Positions 6,766-13,531 of a DNA stretch of 15,936 bases are shown piece by piece (the stretch's first letter is position 1; the number at the start of each line of letters is the position of its first letter). The DNA lies in the NCBI GenBank assembly GCA_900542565.1, contig UQOC01000056.1:1-15936 (forward strand). The letters run 5' to 3'. The position numbers were made by a program, and so were the translations under genes. The DNA is from an uncultured Eubacteriales bacterium (GTDB lineage: Bacteria; Bacillota; Clostridia; Peptostreptococcales; Anaerovoracaceae). The notes under the pieces are model-generated. The model did not search any database, was not told the DNA's origin, and saw only the letters and a list, made by a program, of their open reading frames with translations.

Positions 6766-7044
6766 ATGAGCGTACAAATTACTGGAAATGTTTCCGTCCC
6801 AGAACAGCAGGCATATGTTGAATATCTGGAAAACAAATATCATAGAAAGCTCAAATCCCTGGATATAAAAGCGGATGGCGAGTTTGCCGATCTTCACTAT
6901 GAGTTTGAGCATGTACCATTTGAAAGGATCCGCAGGATCACCGGCTATCTGGTAGGTACCATGGATCAGTGGAACAGCGCAAAGAGCGCCGAGGAAAGAG
7001 ACCGTGTAAAACACGATATATCCACCGGATTCGAACAGTTATAA
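6766..7044 (+). CDS. Small protein resembling the glycyl-radical C-terminus of anaerobic ribonucleotide reductase
   Basis: A 92-aa protein. Residues 53-83 (E-R-I-R-R-I-T-G-Y-L-V-G, then WN.AK..EERDRVKH) match the order of motifs at the C terminus of class III ribonucleotide reductase NrdD, where the Gly of R-[VI]-x-G-Y carries the radical; here that is Gly 60. The N-terminal 50 residues (SVQITGNVSVPEQQAYVEYLENKYH) are not from the NrdD catalytic barrel. The NrdD zinc cysteines, active-site cysteines and ATP cone are absent; the protein has no cysteine at all. I recall short clostridial proteins annotated simply as anaerobic ribonucleotide reductase; their role is, as far as I know, not established. 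An autonomous glycyl-radical cofactor like GrcA (YfiD) is one idea. It has its own promoter, strong SD and terminator, so it is a single-gene unit. Confidence 0.7.
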   Translation: MSVQITGNVSVPEQQAYVEYLENKYHRKLKSLDIKADGEFADLHYEFEHVPFERIRRITGYLVGTMDQWNSAKSAEERDRVKHDISTGFEQL

Positions 7045-7093
7045 CGGCCCTTGCCAGCACCTGCTGCCAGCGGAGACTGATGCCGATATGATA

Positions 7094-7146
7094 TCTCATG
7101 CCGGCAGAAGCATCATCGGCTCCGGCAGTCTCATGCCGGCAGAAGC
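7094..7146. repeat. Pair of 18-nt perfect direct repeats
   Basis: TCTCATGCCGGCAGAAGC occurs at 7094-7111 and again at 7129-7146, a period of 35 nt. They lie between the stop codon of the small protein at 7044 and the terminator at 7175. Further CCGGCAG and GATGCCG words lie around them. The function is unknown; a local duplication is the simplest reading. Confidence 0.7.
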
Positions 7147-7174
7147 TGTTGGATGCGGCCATATACAAAGGCAT

Positions 7175-7217
7175 AGAAACCCCGCTCTGTAATGATCCAG
7201 CCGGGGGTTCTTTTTTT
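7175..7217 (+). terminator. Rho-independent terminator for the small protein transcript
   Basis: AACCCC (from about 7178) can pair with GGGGTT (ending at 7209), with an extra CTG/CAG pairing inside, followed by a run of T residues (7211-7217). It lies about 130 nt after the stop codon, with the direct repeats inside the 3' untranslated stretch. Confidence 0.7.
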
Positions 7218-7272
7218 AGCGGCTGCCGTCCGGGATAAACTCCTGTACCGCTTATCCGTCCTCCGGTCATAT

Positions 7273-7324
7273 GGATGGTATGTCAGGCAGTCGGGCGGGG
7301 GGCATCCCGGACTTGCATACATCC
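7273..7324. other. Extended stem-loop in the gene-free stretch upstream of alr
   Basis: Two nested inverted repeats fit one long hairpin. The outer arms are GGATGGTATG (7273-7282) and CATACATCC (7316-7324). The inner arms are AGTCGGG (7289-7295) and CCCGGACT (7306-7313). Each pairing has one bulged base. It lies after the terminator at 7217 and before the alr promoter at 7416, so it is probably outside the alr message. The rest of 7218-7415 shows no convincing gene. Confidence 0.4.
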
Positions 7325-7415
7325 CCTGTCAGGCGGTTTTGAACCTGCTGGCACTCCTGCACAGGCAAGACTGCAGCGGGGCTGCGGCACATTATCGCGA
7401 CTTGGCTGAAAGGCC

Positions 7416-7444
7416 TTGAAAAAACATATCATAAGGAATATAAT
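7416..7444 (+). promoter_or_regulatory. Strong sigma-A-type promoter for alr
   Basis: TTGAAA (7416-7421) and a perfect TATAAT (7439-7444) are separated by exactly 17 nt. The predicted start is near 7451, giving a leader of about 35 nt that contains the SD GAAGGAG. Confidence 0.8.
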
Positions 7445-7487
7445 TAAGTCGTTGTAAAGAAACTTATGAGAAGGAGTGTTTGGCATA

Positions 7488-8624
7488 ATGTACAAAGGTG
7501 CTTTAAGACCGGCATGGGTCGAGATCAACTTAAACAATCTGGATTTTAATATCAAAAACATCAAGACAAAGATAGGCGACAGAGAAATGATCGGCGTTAT
7601 CAAGGCCGACGCTTACGGACACGGCAGCGTTAAAGTTGCCGAAGTCCTGAGAGCCAATGGCTGCAAGACTTTCGCCATTGCCACGATTCAGGAGGCCATA
7701 ACCCTGAGAGAAGCGGGCGCAAAAGAAGAGATAATCCTGCTGGGCCTTGCGCCTGACATGTATGCTGATACAGTCGTTCAATACGATATAACCCCGGTTG
7801 TCTGCGATTCTTCCAACGCCGCTGCGATAAACGCAGCAGCAAAAGCCGCAGACAAGACAGTACACGGACTTATAGCCGTAGACACCGGCATGGGCCGCAT
7901 AGGCTATCTTGCCGACGAAGCCGAGGCAGCCGCAGAGGACATTAAAAAAATACAGGCCCTCGAAAACTTTAAGATCAAAAGCCTGTTTTCCCATATGTCT
8001 ACTGCCGATGCGCTCGATAAGACTTTCTCCCGTCAGCAGGAGGAAAAATTCAACAAATTCTACAGCGTCCTGACATCCGCAGGCATCAATATCCCGATGA
8101 AGACCCTGGCAAACAGCGCTTCTGTCATGGAAATACCTTCGGTTTATTTTGACGCATGCCGTCCCGGCATCATCCTCTACGGCTGCTACCCTTCAGACGA
8201 AGTGGACAAGAATGAACTGGCGATCAAACCCGTGATGTCTGTCAAAGCCAACATCGTTCACCTTAAAGATGTTCCGGAAGGATTCTCCGTAGGTTACGGC
8301 AGAAAGTTCATCTCCACCAGGCCAAGCAAGATCGCAACTCTGGCTCTTGGCTATGCCGACGGCTATCCTCGGCCTTACTCCCAGTATGCCAAGGTGATCG
8401 TCAATGGGCATATAGCTCCAATAGCCGGCAACATATGCATGGATCAGTGCATGGTAGATGTAACCGATGTGCCGGATGTAAAAGTCGGCGATGAAGTCAT
8501 AATAATGGGTACCGACGGGACCCATACCATCCTTGCCGATGATATCGCAAGGGCCACCGGCACCATCAACTATGAGATCGTATGTGCCTTTGGCCAGCGG
8601 CTTCCTAAGGTGTATGTAAAATAA
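7488..8624 (+). CDS. alr: Alanine racemase
   Basis: A 378-aa PLP enzyme that interconverts L- and D-alanine for peptidoglycan stem peptides. The N-terminal barrel carries the PLP motif VIKADAYGHG with Lys 39. The second-domain catalytic Tyr is in VGYGRKF (about residue 270), and the NICMDQCMVDVTD segment (about 315-327) is typical of the active-site entrance. The arginine that tunes PLP lies in the FDACRPGIILYG segment (about 221-232). The length is normal for the family. The ATG at 7488 is chosen because GAAGGAG (7470-7476) lies 11 nt before it; the frame opens with a GTG at 7476, inside the SD. The gene stands alone behind a strong promoter and its end overlaps the convergent kinase gene by 20 nt. 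Confidence 0.95.
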   Translation: MYKGALRPAWVEINLNNLDFNIKNIKTKIGDREMIGVIKADAYGHGSVKVAEVLRANGCKTFAIATIQEAITLREAGAKEEIILLGLAPDMYADTVVQYDITPVVCDSSNAAAINAAAKAADKTVHGLIAVDTGMGRIGYLADEAEAAAEDIKKIQALENFKIKSLFSHMSTADALDKTFSRQQEEKFNKFYSVLTSAGINIPMKTLANSASVMEIPSVYFDACRPGIILYGCYPSDEVDKNELAIKPVMSVKANIVHLKDVPEGFSVGYGRKFISTRPSKIATLALGYADGYPRPYSQYAKVIVNGHIAPIAGNICMDQCMVDVTDVPDVKVGDEVIIMGTDGTHTILADDIARATGTINYEIVCAFGQRLPKVYVK

Positions 8625-9192
8625 GGTCAGCCGCTTCCCGGACATGGAGCGATCCGAAATACTCTTCCTCCATTGGAATCCATCGGGTCCGGAATACTTC
8701 CGCCTTATCAGGGCCGCTGCGGGCGATTATGCGGTTCATCTGCGTGTGGCGTCCTACGGTCATAAATACCTTAAGGTCGTACAGATGACGCAGCTCCGGC
8801 CGCAGGCAATAAGCTCCTTCAACGATAACAGGCTGCCTCCCGTCGATGGGACGGCAGCCTGAAATTTTCATGGCAGAACAGTCAAAGACGCCATATTCAA
8901 AACAGCCTCTCTCACTGACGGGCTTATCCAGGCGGTCAGCCACTTCTTCGGCAAACCGTTCATAGTGAACATTGCCTCCCGGTTCGTTGAGCCTTTCCGC
9001 CGTCCGCATTTCCTCCGGCAGAAAAAAATCGTCCATGTGTACAACACATCCTCCTACGAGTGAGGCCAGCTCTTCCGCCAGAGTACTCTTTCCGGCGGCT
9101 GCCATCCCGTCTATCCCTATGATCGGGGCGCATTTTACCTTTGCCAGCTTTCTTATCTGATCTATCAGATTTTCCCTTGATATCTCAATCAT
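8605..9192 (-). CDS. Uridine-kinase-like P-loop NTPase/kinase
   Basis: A 195-aa nucleoside-kinase-like protein. The Walker A motif GMAAAGKS covers residues 29-36. HMDDFFLP (52-59) corresponds to the substrate-binding and Walker-B-like Asp pair of uridine kinase and phosphoribulokinase relatives. PGGNVHYERF (71-80) and VIVEGAYCL (the second hydrophobic strand) follow, and an Arg-rich lid-like segment (RTRWIP) is near the C terminus. The substrate is uncertain: uridine, another nucleoside, or a vitamin-type alcohol. The ATG follows GGAGG and overlaps the end of the DUF2284 gene by 8 nt, so the pair is an operon. The TAG end overlaps alr on the other strand. Confidence 0.8.
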   Translation of the reverse strand: MIEISRENLIDQIRKLAKVKCAPIIGIDGMAAAGKSTLAEELASLVGGCVVHMDDFFLPEEMRTAERLNEPGGNVHYERFAEEVADRLDKPVSERGCFEYGVFDCSAMKISGCRPIDGRQPVIVEGAYCLRPELRHLYDLKVFMTVGRHTQMNRIIARSGPDKAEVFRTRWIPMEEEYFGSLHVREAADLILHTP

Positions 9193-9757
9193 TGCTTCCG
9201 CCCTCCTTTGACCTGTCTGCCTGCTTCAGCAATCCGCCTGCAAGAACAAAGTATGACGGCATTTTTCCTTCTTCCATCCACTCAAGTTCTATACCCATCA
9301 GCTTGCTGACCGTAAGCCCTACATTGCCGCCGAGAGATTCGATGGAATACCTCATCTTATCCGGATAGCGGCACGGTTCTCCGCATACGCGGGTGCATCC
9401 GGCTTTTCGGCAAAGCCCGCAGCTGCCGGCACTCAAAGATATTGAGCCCGGAAACTTTCTTTCCATTTCAAAAAGTTCCTGTGACATATGGTCTTTTACC
9501 TCTGACAGGACGGACATCATGGCGTCTTTATCCTCAGGGGCCTTATCCTCATCGAAGATGATCTTTCTCGCAGTCACATACAGGGTTTCATATTTTTCCC
9601 ATATCTCCAAAGGGTCAAAGTCATATGGAGGGCATGACCATAGCCTGCCGTAGTTTGGACATTCTTTGCAATATTCCAGGAATTCTTCTACATTGACATA
9701 TTTGTCCATATATTCACTTATACATATTTCCTTATCAAATCTCTCAACAGAATACAT
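9185..9757 (-). CDS. DUF2284-family putative metal-binding protein
   Basis: A 190-aa cysteine-rich protein with two conserved clusters. The first is C-x2-CPNYG-x3-SCPP (Cys 30, 33, 42). The second is SAGSCGLC....C...CG.PC (Cys 113, 116, 121, 125, 129), followed by RYPDKMRYSIESLGGNV. This layout matches the DUF2284 family, whose cysteines are thought to bind metal, probably an iron-sulfur cluster; the reaction is unknown. The start at 9757 (ATG) is preferred because GAGG lies 11 nt before it; an in-frame TTG at 9778 is weaker. It is first in a two-gene unit with the kinase, divergent from the amidohydrolase-like gene. Confidence 0.85.
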   Translation of the reverse strand: MYSVERFDKEICISEYMDKYVNVEEFLEYCKECPNYGRLWSCPPYDFDPLEIWEKYETLYVTARKIIFDEDKAPEDKDAMMSVLSEVKDHMSQELFEMERKFPGSISLSAGSCGLCRKAGCTRVCGEPCRYPDKMRYSIESLGGNVGLTVSKLMGIELEWMEEGKMPSYFVLAGGLLKQADRSKEGGSND

Positions 9758-9803
9758 CTTTGTCTTTACCTCATACAAAATTCATTTATGTAGTTATGGT
9801 TTA

Positions 9804-9809
9804 AGTATA
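9804..9809 (-). promoter_or_regulatory. -10 region of the DUF2284-kinase operon
   Basis: On the minus strand, TATACT (9809-9804) is preceded by TGG, an extended -10 element. The best -35 candidate, TTACCA 18 nt upstream, is weak. The predicted start near 9797 gives a leader of about 40 nt to the ATG at 9757. Confidence 0.5.
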
Positions 9810-9827
9810 CCACATCATTGTTTTTTA

Positions 9828-9836
9828 TGGTAAAAT
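9828..9836 (+). promoter_or_regulatory. Extended -10 promoter of the amidohydrolase-like/lipoprotein operon
   Basis: TGG directly precedes TAAAAT (9831-9836), forming an extended -10 element. I see no good -35 box, as is common for such promoters. The predicted start is near 9843, about 16 nt before the SD GGAGGTG. Confidence 0.45.
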
Positions 9837-9872
9837 AAATGTACCATAACCATATCATGGAGGTGCGTGCCA

Positions 9873-11258
9873 GTGGGCCTGTTCAGAAAAACCGCAAAAG
9901 CAGATCTTGTGGTATATAACTGCACCATATACAGCAGCGTTGGAGAAAAACCCTTTTTCGGAGCTGTTGCCTGCCGTGACGGCAAGATAACCGCCATCGG
10001 CGACATGGATTCTCTGGCTTCTCTAATGGACAGCGAAACCAGATCGGTCGATCTGTCAGGCAGGTATGTGATCCCCGGCCTGATAAAGCTTTCTGACAGT
10101 CCCGTTATGAAAAGCTTCTGCGGCAGATATATGGATCTGACCCATTGTGAGGGCATGGAGTCTCTTTCCGATGTGCTCACTTTCTGGAACGCTTCACATC
10201 CCGACGATGAGATCGTCTTTGGGTATGGCTATGATGAAAGCATATTTGAAGGAAGATCTGACGAAAATGATGACGAGGAATACTCCCGTCAAAAAACAGC
10301 CGAAACAATTGCTGTTTTAGACAGCATTTTCCCGGACAGACCTGCGGTCCTGCTGTGCGGCAGCACCGTTTCATGCATAATGAACACAGCCGCTTCCAAT
10401 ATAGTCAACGAAACTGCGGAAGAAGAAATGGTGCAGTATATAACAGCGCCTTATATATTAAACCTTCTGATCCCCTTTGATTTTGAACCAATATACGAAG
10501 AAGCATGCCTGAGGATACAGGAAGATCTTTCCGCAGGTTTTACATCGGTCATCAACCTGGGTTCTCCCGATTATTTTGAAGCATTATATCAGGACGCACT
10601 CATAAGCTTATATAACGATGACAGTCTGGATCAGCGGTTTTTTGGATCATATATGATGAACCGCCCGCTGCTCCCAAAGGGCCTCGTCCGCAAACTGATG
10701 GAAAGAAAGACCATATGCAACGAAATAGATGGTATGATAGGTGCAGAAATGCTAAACATAAGGTTAGATAACAGTTCTGCACCCATAAGCTTTTCCATGC
10801 ACGCCCTTGAACAGATCCTCACCGAAGCCGCCGATAAAGGCTTTAAGATCTATATTTCCGCCGCCGGGTCAGGGGATGTGGAACTGGCTTTAAACGGCCT
10901 TGAACATATCAGGTCAAAAGGTTTCAAAAATCCTTTTACCATCGAATCAGTCCATGACCCTGCCATGTTCTCAGAGCAGTTCATATATTCGCAGACCTGT
11001 ATTTATATAGATCCAGCCGTATTACGGGGCGAATGTACAACAGAAGAATATCTTTCAGCGCTCACGCTTACCGCTTCCGAAGCAGCAGGTCTTGACAACT
11101 GCGCAGGCTCCATAGAAAAAGGAAAATATGCCGACATGCTGGTATACAGCACAGACCCTATGGACATGAGCCCCGGCCAGTTGATGGAAAGCGGTCCTGA
11201 TATGGTCATAATAAATGGTAAGATAGTTTCAAGTTCTATGATGGAGGTTGTAAAATGA
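9873..11258 (+). CDS. Degenerate amidohydrolase-fold protein (Amidohydro_3/YtcJ-like), metal ligands missing
   Basis: A 461-aa cytoplasmic protein with the frame of YtcJ-like amidohydrolases. It has an N-terminal strand pair ADLVVYNCTIYS, RDGKITAIG, then VDLSGRYVIPGLI (59-71), a GYGYDES segment, and a C-terminal GSIEKGKYADMLVYSTDPM. The catalytic positions are changed. PGFIDSHxH is PGLIKLSDS, so both histidines are lost. The IHAIGD motif reads ISAAGS, and RIEH reads TIES. The GSDxP aspartate motif is not found and the region is shortened (these proteins are usually somewhat above 500 aa). It is probably not a metal-dependent hydrolase; it may bind a ligand or be a decaying copy, though its open frame argues for selection. 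The GTG at 9873 is preferred over the GTG at 9867 for spacing from GGAGGTG. It overlaps the lipoprotein gene by ATGA. Confidence 0.7.
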   Translation: MGLFRKTAKADLVVYNCTIYSSVGEKPFFGAVACRDGKITAIGDMDSLASLMDSETRSVDLSGRYVIPGLIKLSDSPVMKSFCGRYMDLTHCEGMESLSDVLTFWNASHPDDEIVFGYGYDESIFEGRSDENDDEEYSRQKTAETIAVLDSIFPDRPAVLLCGSTVSCIMNTAASNIVNETAEEEMVQYITAPYILNLLIPFDFEPIYEEACLRIQEDLSAGFTSVINLGSPDYFEALYQDALISLYNDDSLDQRFFGSYMMNRPLLPKGLVRKLMERKTICNEIDGMIGAEMLNIRLDNSSAPISFSMHALEQILTEAADKGFKIYISAAGSGDVELALNGLEHIRSKGFKNPFTIESVHDPAMFSEQFIYSQTCIYIDPAVLRGECTTEEYLSALTLTASEAAGLDNCAGSIEKGKYADMLVYSTDPMDMSPGQLMESGPDMVIINGKIVSSSMMEVVK

Positions 11259-11704
11259 AAAAATTATTATCCTTTGCTCTTATCCTTATCCTATGCGTGT
11301 CTCTGGCCGCATGCGGGAACAATGAACAGCAGGATCCTGAGGATGCTCCGGCTGTAAATTCGATCAATGTTTCCATTTCGATCATTGACAGCGACGGAGA
11401 TGATGTTGATGTGGAGGGATTTACTCCTGTTGAAAATGCTCCGTTCTCTGTGGAAGAGGGAACAAATGTCCTGGATGCTACCCAGATTTACTGTGTTTCA
11501 AATGACATAGACATTGAGATAGGCGGTTCCGGAGATTATGTGACCTCTCTCATGGGAGTTTCAGAAAAAGATATGGCGGACACCACAGGGTGGATATTCA
11601 AAGTGAACGGCGAGTCCGGCTCCCTGGGTGCAGATGAGGAAATTTTGGAAGAAGGAGACGAAATTTCCTGGGAATTTGTTGACTTTTCCACTTATTCGTG
11701 GTAG
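11255..11704 (+). CDS. DUF4430-type lipoprotein
   Basis: A 149-aa exported lipoprotein. Residues 1-20 form a lipoprotein signal peptide with lipobox LAAC and the modified Cys at 20. A short acidic linker follows. The rest is a DUF4430-like domain (related to the C-terminal domain of transcobalamin-type proteins): VSISIIDSDG, VEEGTNVLDATQIYC, a GGSGDYVTSLMGVSE segment, DTTGWIFKVNGESGSLGADEEILEEGDEISWEF. Family members are often attached to surface or adhesion proteins and sometimes to cobalamin binding; the role here is unknown. The ATG overlaps the stop of the amidohydrolase-like gene (ATGA), with GGAGG in the end of that gene, so the two are coupled. A terminator follows about 80 nt later. 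Confidence 0.85.
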   Translation: MKKLLSFALILILCVSLAACGNNEQQDPEDAPAVNSINVSISIIDSDGDDVDVEGFTPVENAPFSVEEGTNVLDATQIYCVSNDIDIEIGGSGDYVTSLMGVSEKDMADTTGWIFKVNGESGSLGADEEILEEGDEISWEFVDFSTYSW

Positions 11705-11781
11705 AATCACTTTGTTGATTTAAACTGGCAAACTTTTAAATTAGCAAACTTTCCTTCTTTTATTGAATACACACACTTTCA

Positions 11782-11812
11782 GGAAAACGCCTCGACAGCG
11801 AGGCGTTTTTCC
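11782..11812. terminator. Bidirectional rho-independent terminator
   Basis: GGAAAACGCCTCG and its complement CGAGGCGTTTTTCC form a strong hairpin with a 4-nt loop. A T-run follows on the plus strand and a shorter TTTTCC on the minus strand. It lies between the lipoprotein gene (plus) and the convergent sortase gene (minus), so it can serve both operons. Confidence 0.9.
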
Positions 11813-11850
11813 TTTTTTGCGGTTTATTGCATACGGATGCGTAACATCCG

Positions 11851-12618
11851 TCAGTAAGTTATCTTTTCTACATTTTCCACAAATTTTGCCTGGATGACAT
11901 TGCGCTTATAGTCGTCACTGTCTTCTGTGCAGGTGGAAAGGGTAAGTATCCTTTCTCCGTCTGACGGCGGCTGTGTGCTTTGGTATACATTCTTTTCCTG
12001 TATGAGCGCCAGATAATTATCGTATTCTGTCTGGTTCTCGTCAAAGACCACAAAGGTGCCGTCTTCTATGCCTGCGGTATACATGGCGAATATCTCGTAT
12101 ACATTCCATGTGCCGTCAGGCAGTTTTATATACACATGGGAGTGGTCGTTCCTGTATTCTTCATCAAAAAATTTATCCAGCTGTCCGAACATCGACCCAT
12201 TGTGCATGTTATGACCGAAAATTATGGTATGGCTGTCAGTAAAATCCGGGCTGTTGAGGGATTCAAGGAATATGCTTCCTGCTCCTAGATATTGCTTGTT
12301 ATATGCCCTGTACAGATAATACTGATTATTTGGTCCCTGCAATATCGGATAGCTTATCTCGGTATCCTCTATATATATCCATCCTTTGACATCACTGTTT
12401 TCTGCGATGAGGCTGCTGAGCAGGATATCATTGACCCTGCCCTGAGAATCAAGATCAACATATTCTTCCTGAGCTCCGTCATAAAAATCATCTATCTGCT
12501 TATATTCCATCAGTATATCGACGACCTTGTACAGAGCGAACAGGAACACGACTGCACATATGAGCATCAGTATGGTGTAGATGCCCTTTTTCTTGCCTTT
12601 TTTTCTTTCTTCTCTCAT
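11851..12618 (-). CDS. srtB: Class B sortase
   Basis: A 255-aa membrane-bound cysteine transpeptidase that joins surface proteins to the cell wall or to each other. A basic N-terminus (REERKKGKKKG) precedes one membrane helix (about 13-33), placing the catalytic domain outside. The active-site residues are His 136 in IFGHNM, Cys 230 in LTLSTC, and Arg 239 in DDYKRNVIQAK. VKGWIYIEDTEISYPILQG is typical of class B enzymes. The ATG overlaps the ftcD stop (ATGA), and GGAG lies in the end of ftcD, so it is translated from the histidine-degradation message. No protein with a sorting signal is seen in the window, so its substrates must be elsewhere. Confidence 0.93.
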   Translation of the reverse strand: MREERKKGKKKGIYTILMLICAVVFLFALYKVVDILMEYKQIDDFYDGAQEEYVDLDSQGRVNDILLSSLIAENSDVKGWIYIEDTEISYPILQGPNNQYYLYRAYNKQYLGAGSIFLESLNSPDFTDSHTIIFGHNMHNGSMFGQLDKFFDEEYRNDHSHVYIKLPDGTWNVYEIFAMYTAGIEDGTFVVFDENQTEYDNYLALIQEKNVYQSTQPPSDGERILTLSTCTEDSDDYKRNVIQAKFVENVEKITY

Positions 12619-13511
12619 ATTATATAGTTCTCCAAAACCTGATCGTTAAAGTCAAAGTCCTCTATCTGAAGGTAGTATTCGGCGCAGTCTATAAGGGCTT
12701 TCATAGGACACAAGCCGACCACTTCCGATCCGATGACCGTTACACCGTATCGCTTTGCTTCACTCTTTACCAGTTCTGTAACCCTGTACAGGGGAGTTAC
12801 CCTGTAATCTGTCATGTTTATGGATACCTGAGCTATATTCCTGTCCTCCAGCATAAATCCCATGGCCTTCACATTTGCCAGTCCGCCGTCTTTTTCCCTT
12901 ATGACCTTTGCGATCTTCTTGGCTATCTGCACATCGGATGTGCTCAGGTTGAGATTATAGGCGATAAGAGGCGGCCTTGCGCCTACGGCCACGACTCCGC
13001 CTGTCGGATGTATCCTGGCACCGCCAAAGTCCGGTTCCCATTCCGGGTCCTTTACTTTTTCTGCCATCCCCTCAAACTGTCCCTTTCTGATGGCAGCCAG
13101 GTTTTTTCTGGCTTCTTTGCGTGCAGACATTTCATAGAGGAACACGGGCAGGCCTGCTTCATCTGCTATCCTCTGGCCTACTGTTTCGGAAAGCCTGATG
13201 CAGTCATCGTTGGTCGCATCTTTGATCGGTACGAAAGGCATCACATCTACGCATCCCATCCTGGGATGCTCTCCGGTATGCTTTGTCAGGTCGATGAGCT
13301 CAACGGCTTTTTTTGCCAGTTTGACGCTGGCTTCTTCTACACCTTTGGCATCTCCTATATATGAGATCACCGTCCTGTTATGGTTAGGGTCTGAGGAATA
13401 GTTGAGCAGGGTACAGCCGGGGGTTGTCCTTATCTGATCGACGCAGGCTTGGATAACCTGTTTGTCTCTTCCCTCGGAAATGTTGGGTATGCTTTCTATT
13501 ATCTGTGCCAT
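12615..13511 (-). CDS. ftcD: Glutamate formimidoyltransferase
   Basis: A 298-aa enzyme that transfers the formimino group from N-formimino-L-glutamate to tetrahydrofolate, releasing glutamate. It begins IESIPNISEGRDKQVI, the usual signature of the family, and has SSDPNHNRTVIS. The catalytic His 82 is in HTGEHPRMGCVDVMPFVPI. The folate-site segment is GGARIHPTGGVVAVGARPPLIAYNLNL. It is only the transferase domain; the cyclodeaminase that is fused to it in animals is the separate fchA gene upstream here. The ATG follows AAAGGAG. It lies 88 nt after fchA and overlaps the sortase gene by 4 nt. Confidence 0.95.
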   Translation of the reverse strand: MAQIIESIPNISEGRDKQVIQACVDQIRTTPGCTLLNYSSDPNHNRTVISYIGDAKGVEEASVKLAKKAVELIDLTKHTGEHPRMGCVDVMPFVPIKDATNDDCIRLSETVGQRIADEAGLPVFLYEMSARKEARKNLAAIRKGQFEGMAEKVKDPEWEPDFGGARIHPTGGVVAVGARPPLIAYNLNLSTSDVQIAKKIAKVIREKDGGLANVKAMGFMLEDRNIAQVSINMTDYRVTPLYRVTELVKSEAKRYGVTVIGSEVVGLCPMKALIDCAEYYLQIEDFDFNDQVLENYII

Positions 13512-13531
13512 GTTTTCTCCTTTCTGTGATC

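Larger units (their letters stand above)
9793..9850. promoter_or_regulatory. Cluster of TATGGTA/TACCATA palindromes across the divergent promoters
   Basis: A perfect palindrome TATGGTA-N9-TACCATA spans 9826-9848. A second inverted pair, GTTATGGT (9793-9800) and ACCATAAC (9843-9850), encloses the whole divergent promoter region. Another TACCA half lies at 9808-9812. The 9826-9848 palindrome covers the plus-strand -10 and start site; the left half-sites flank the minus-strand -10. This is the arrangement expected of operators for one regulator controlling both directions. The regulator is not identified. Confidence 0.5.

Noticed and set aside
7094..7146. Possible CRISPR-like repeat pair
   Set aside because: There are only two copies, the repeats are short at 18 nt, no further repeat follows at the same period, and no cas gene is nearby.
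7192..7419. 75-codon open frame before alr
   Set aside because: It begins inside the loop of the terminator at 7175-7217, has no SD, and overlaps the hairpin and the alr -35 box.
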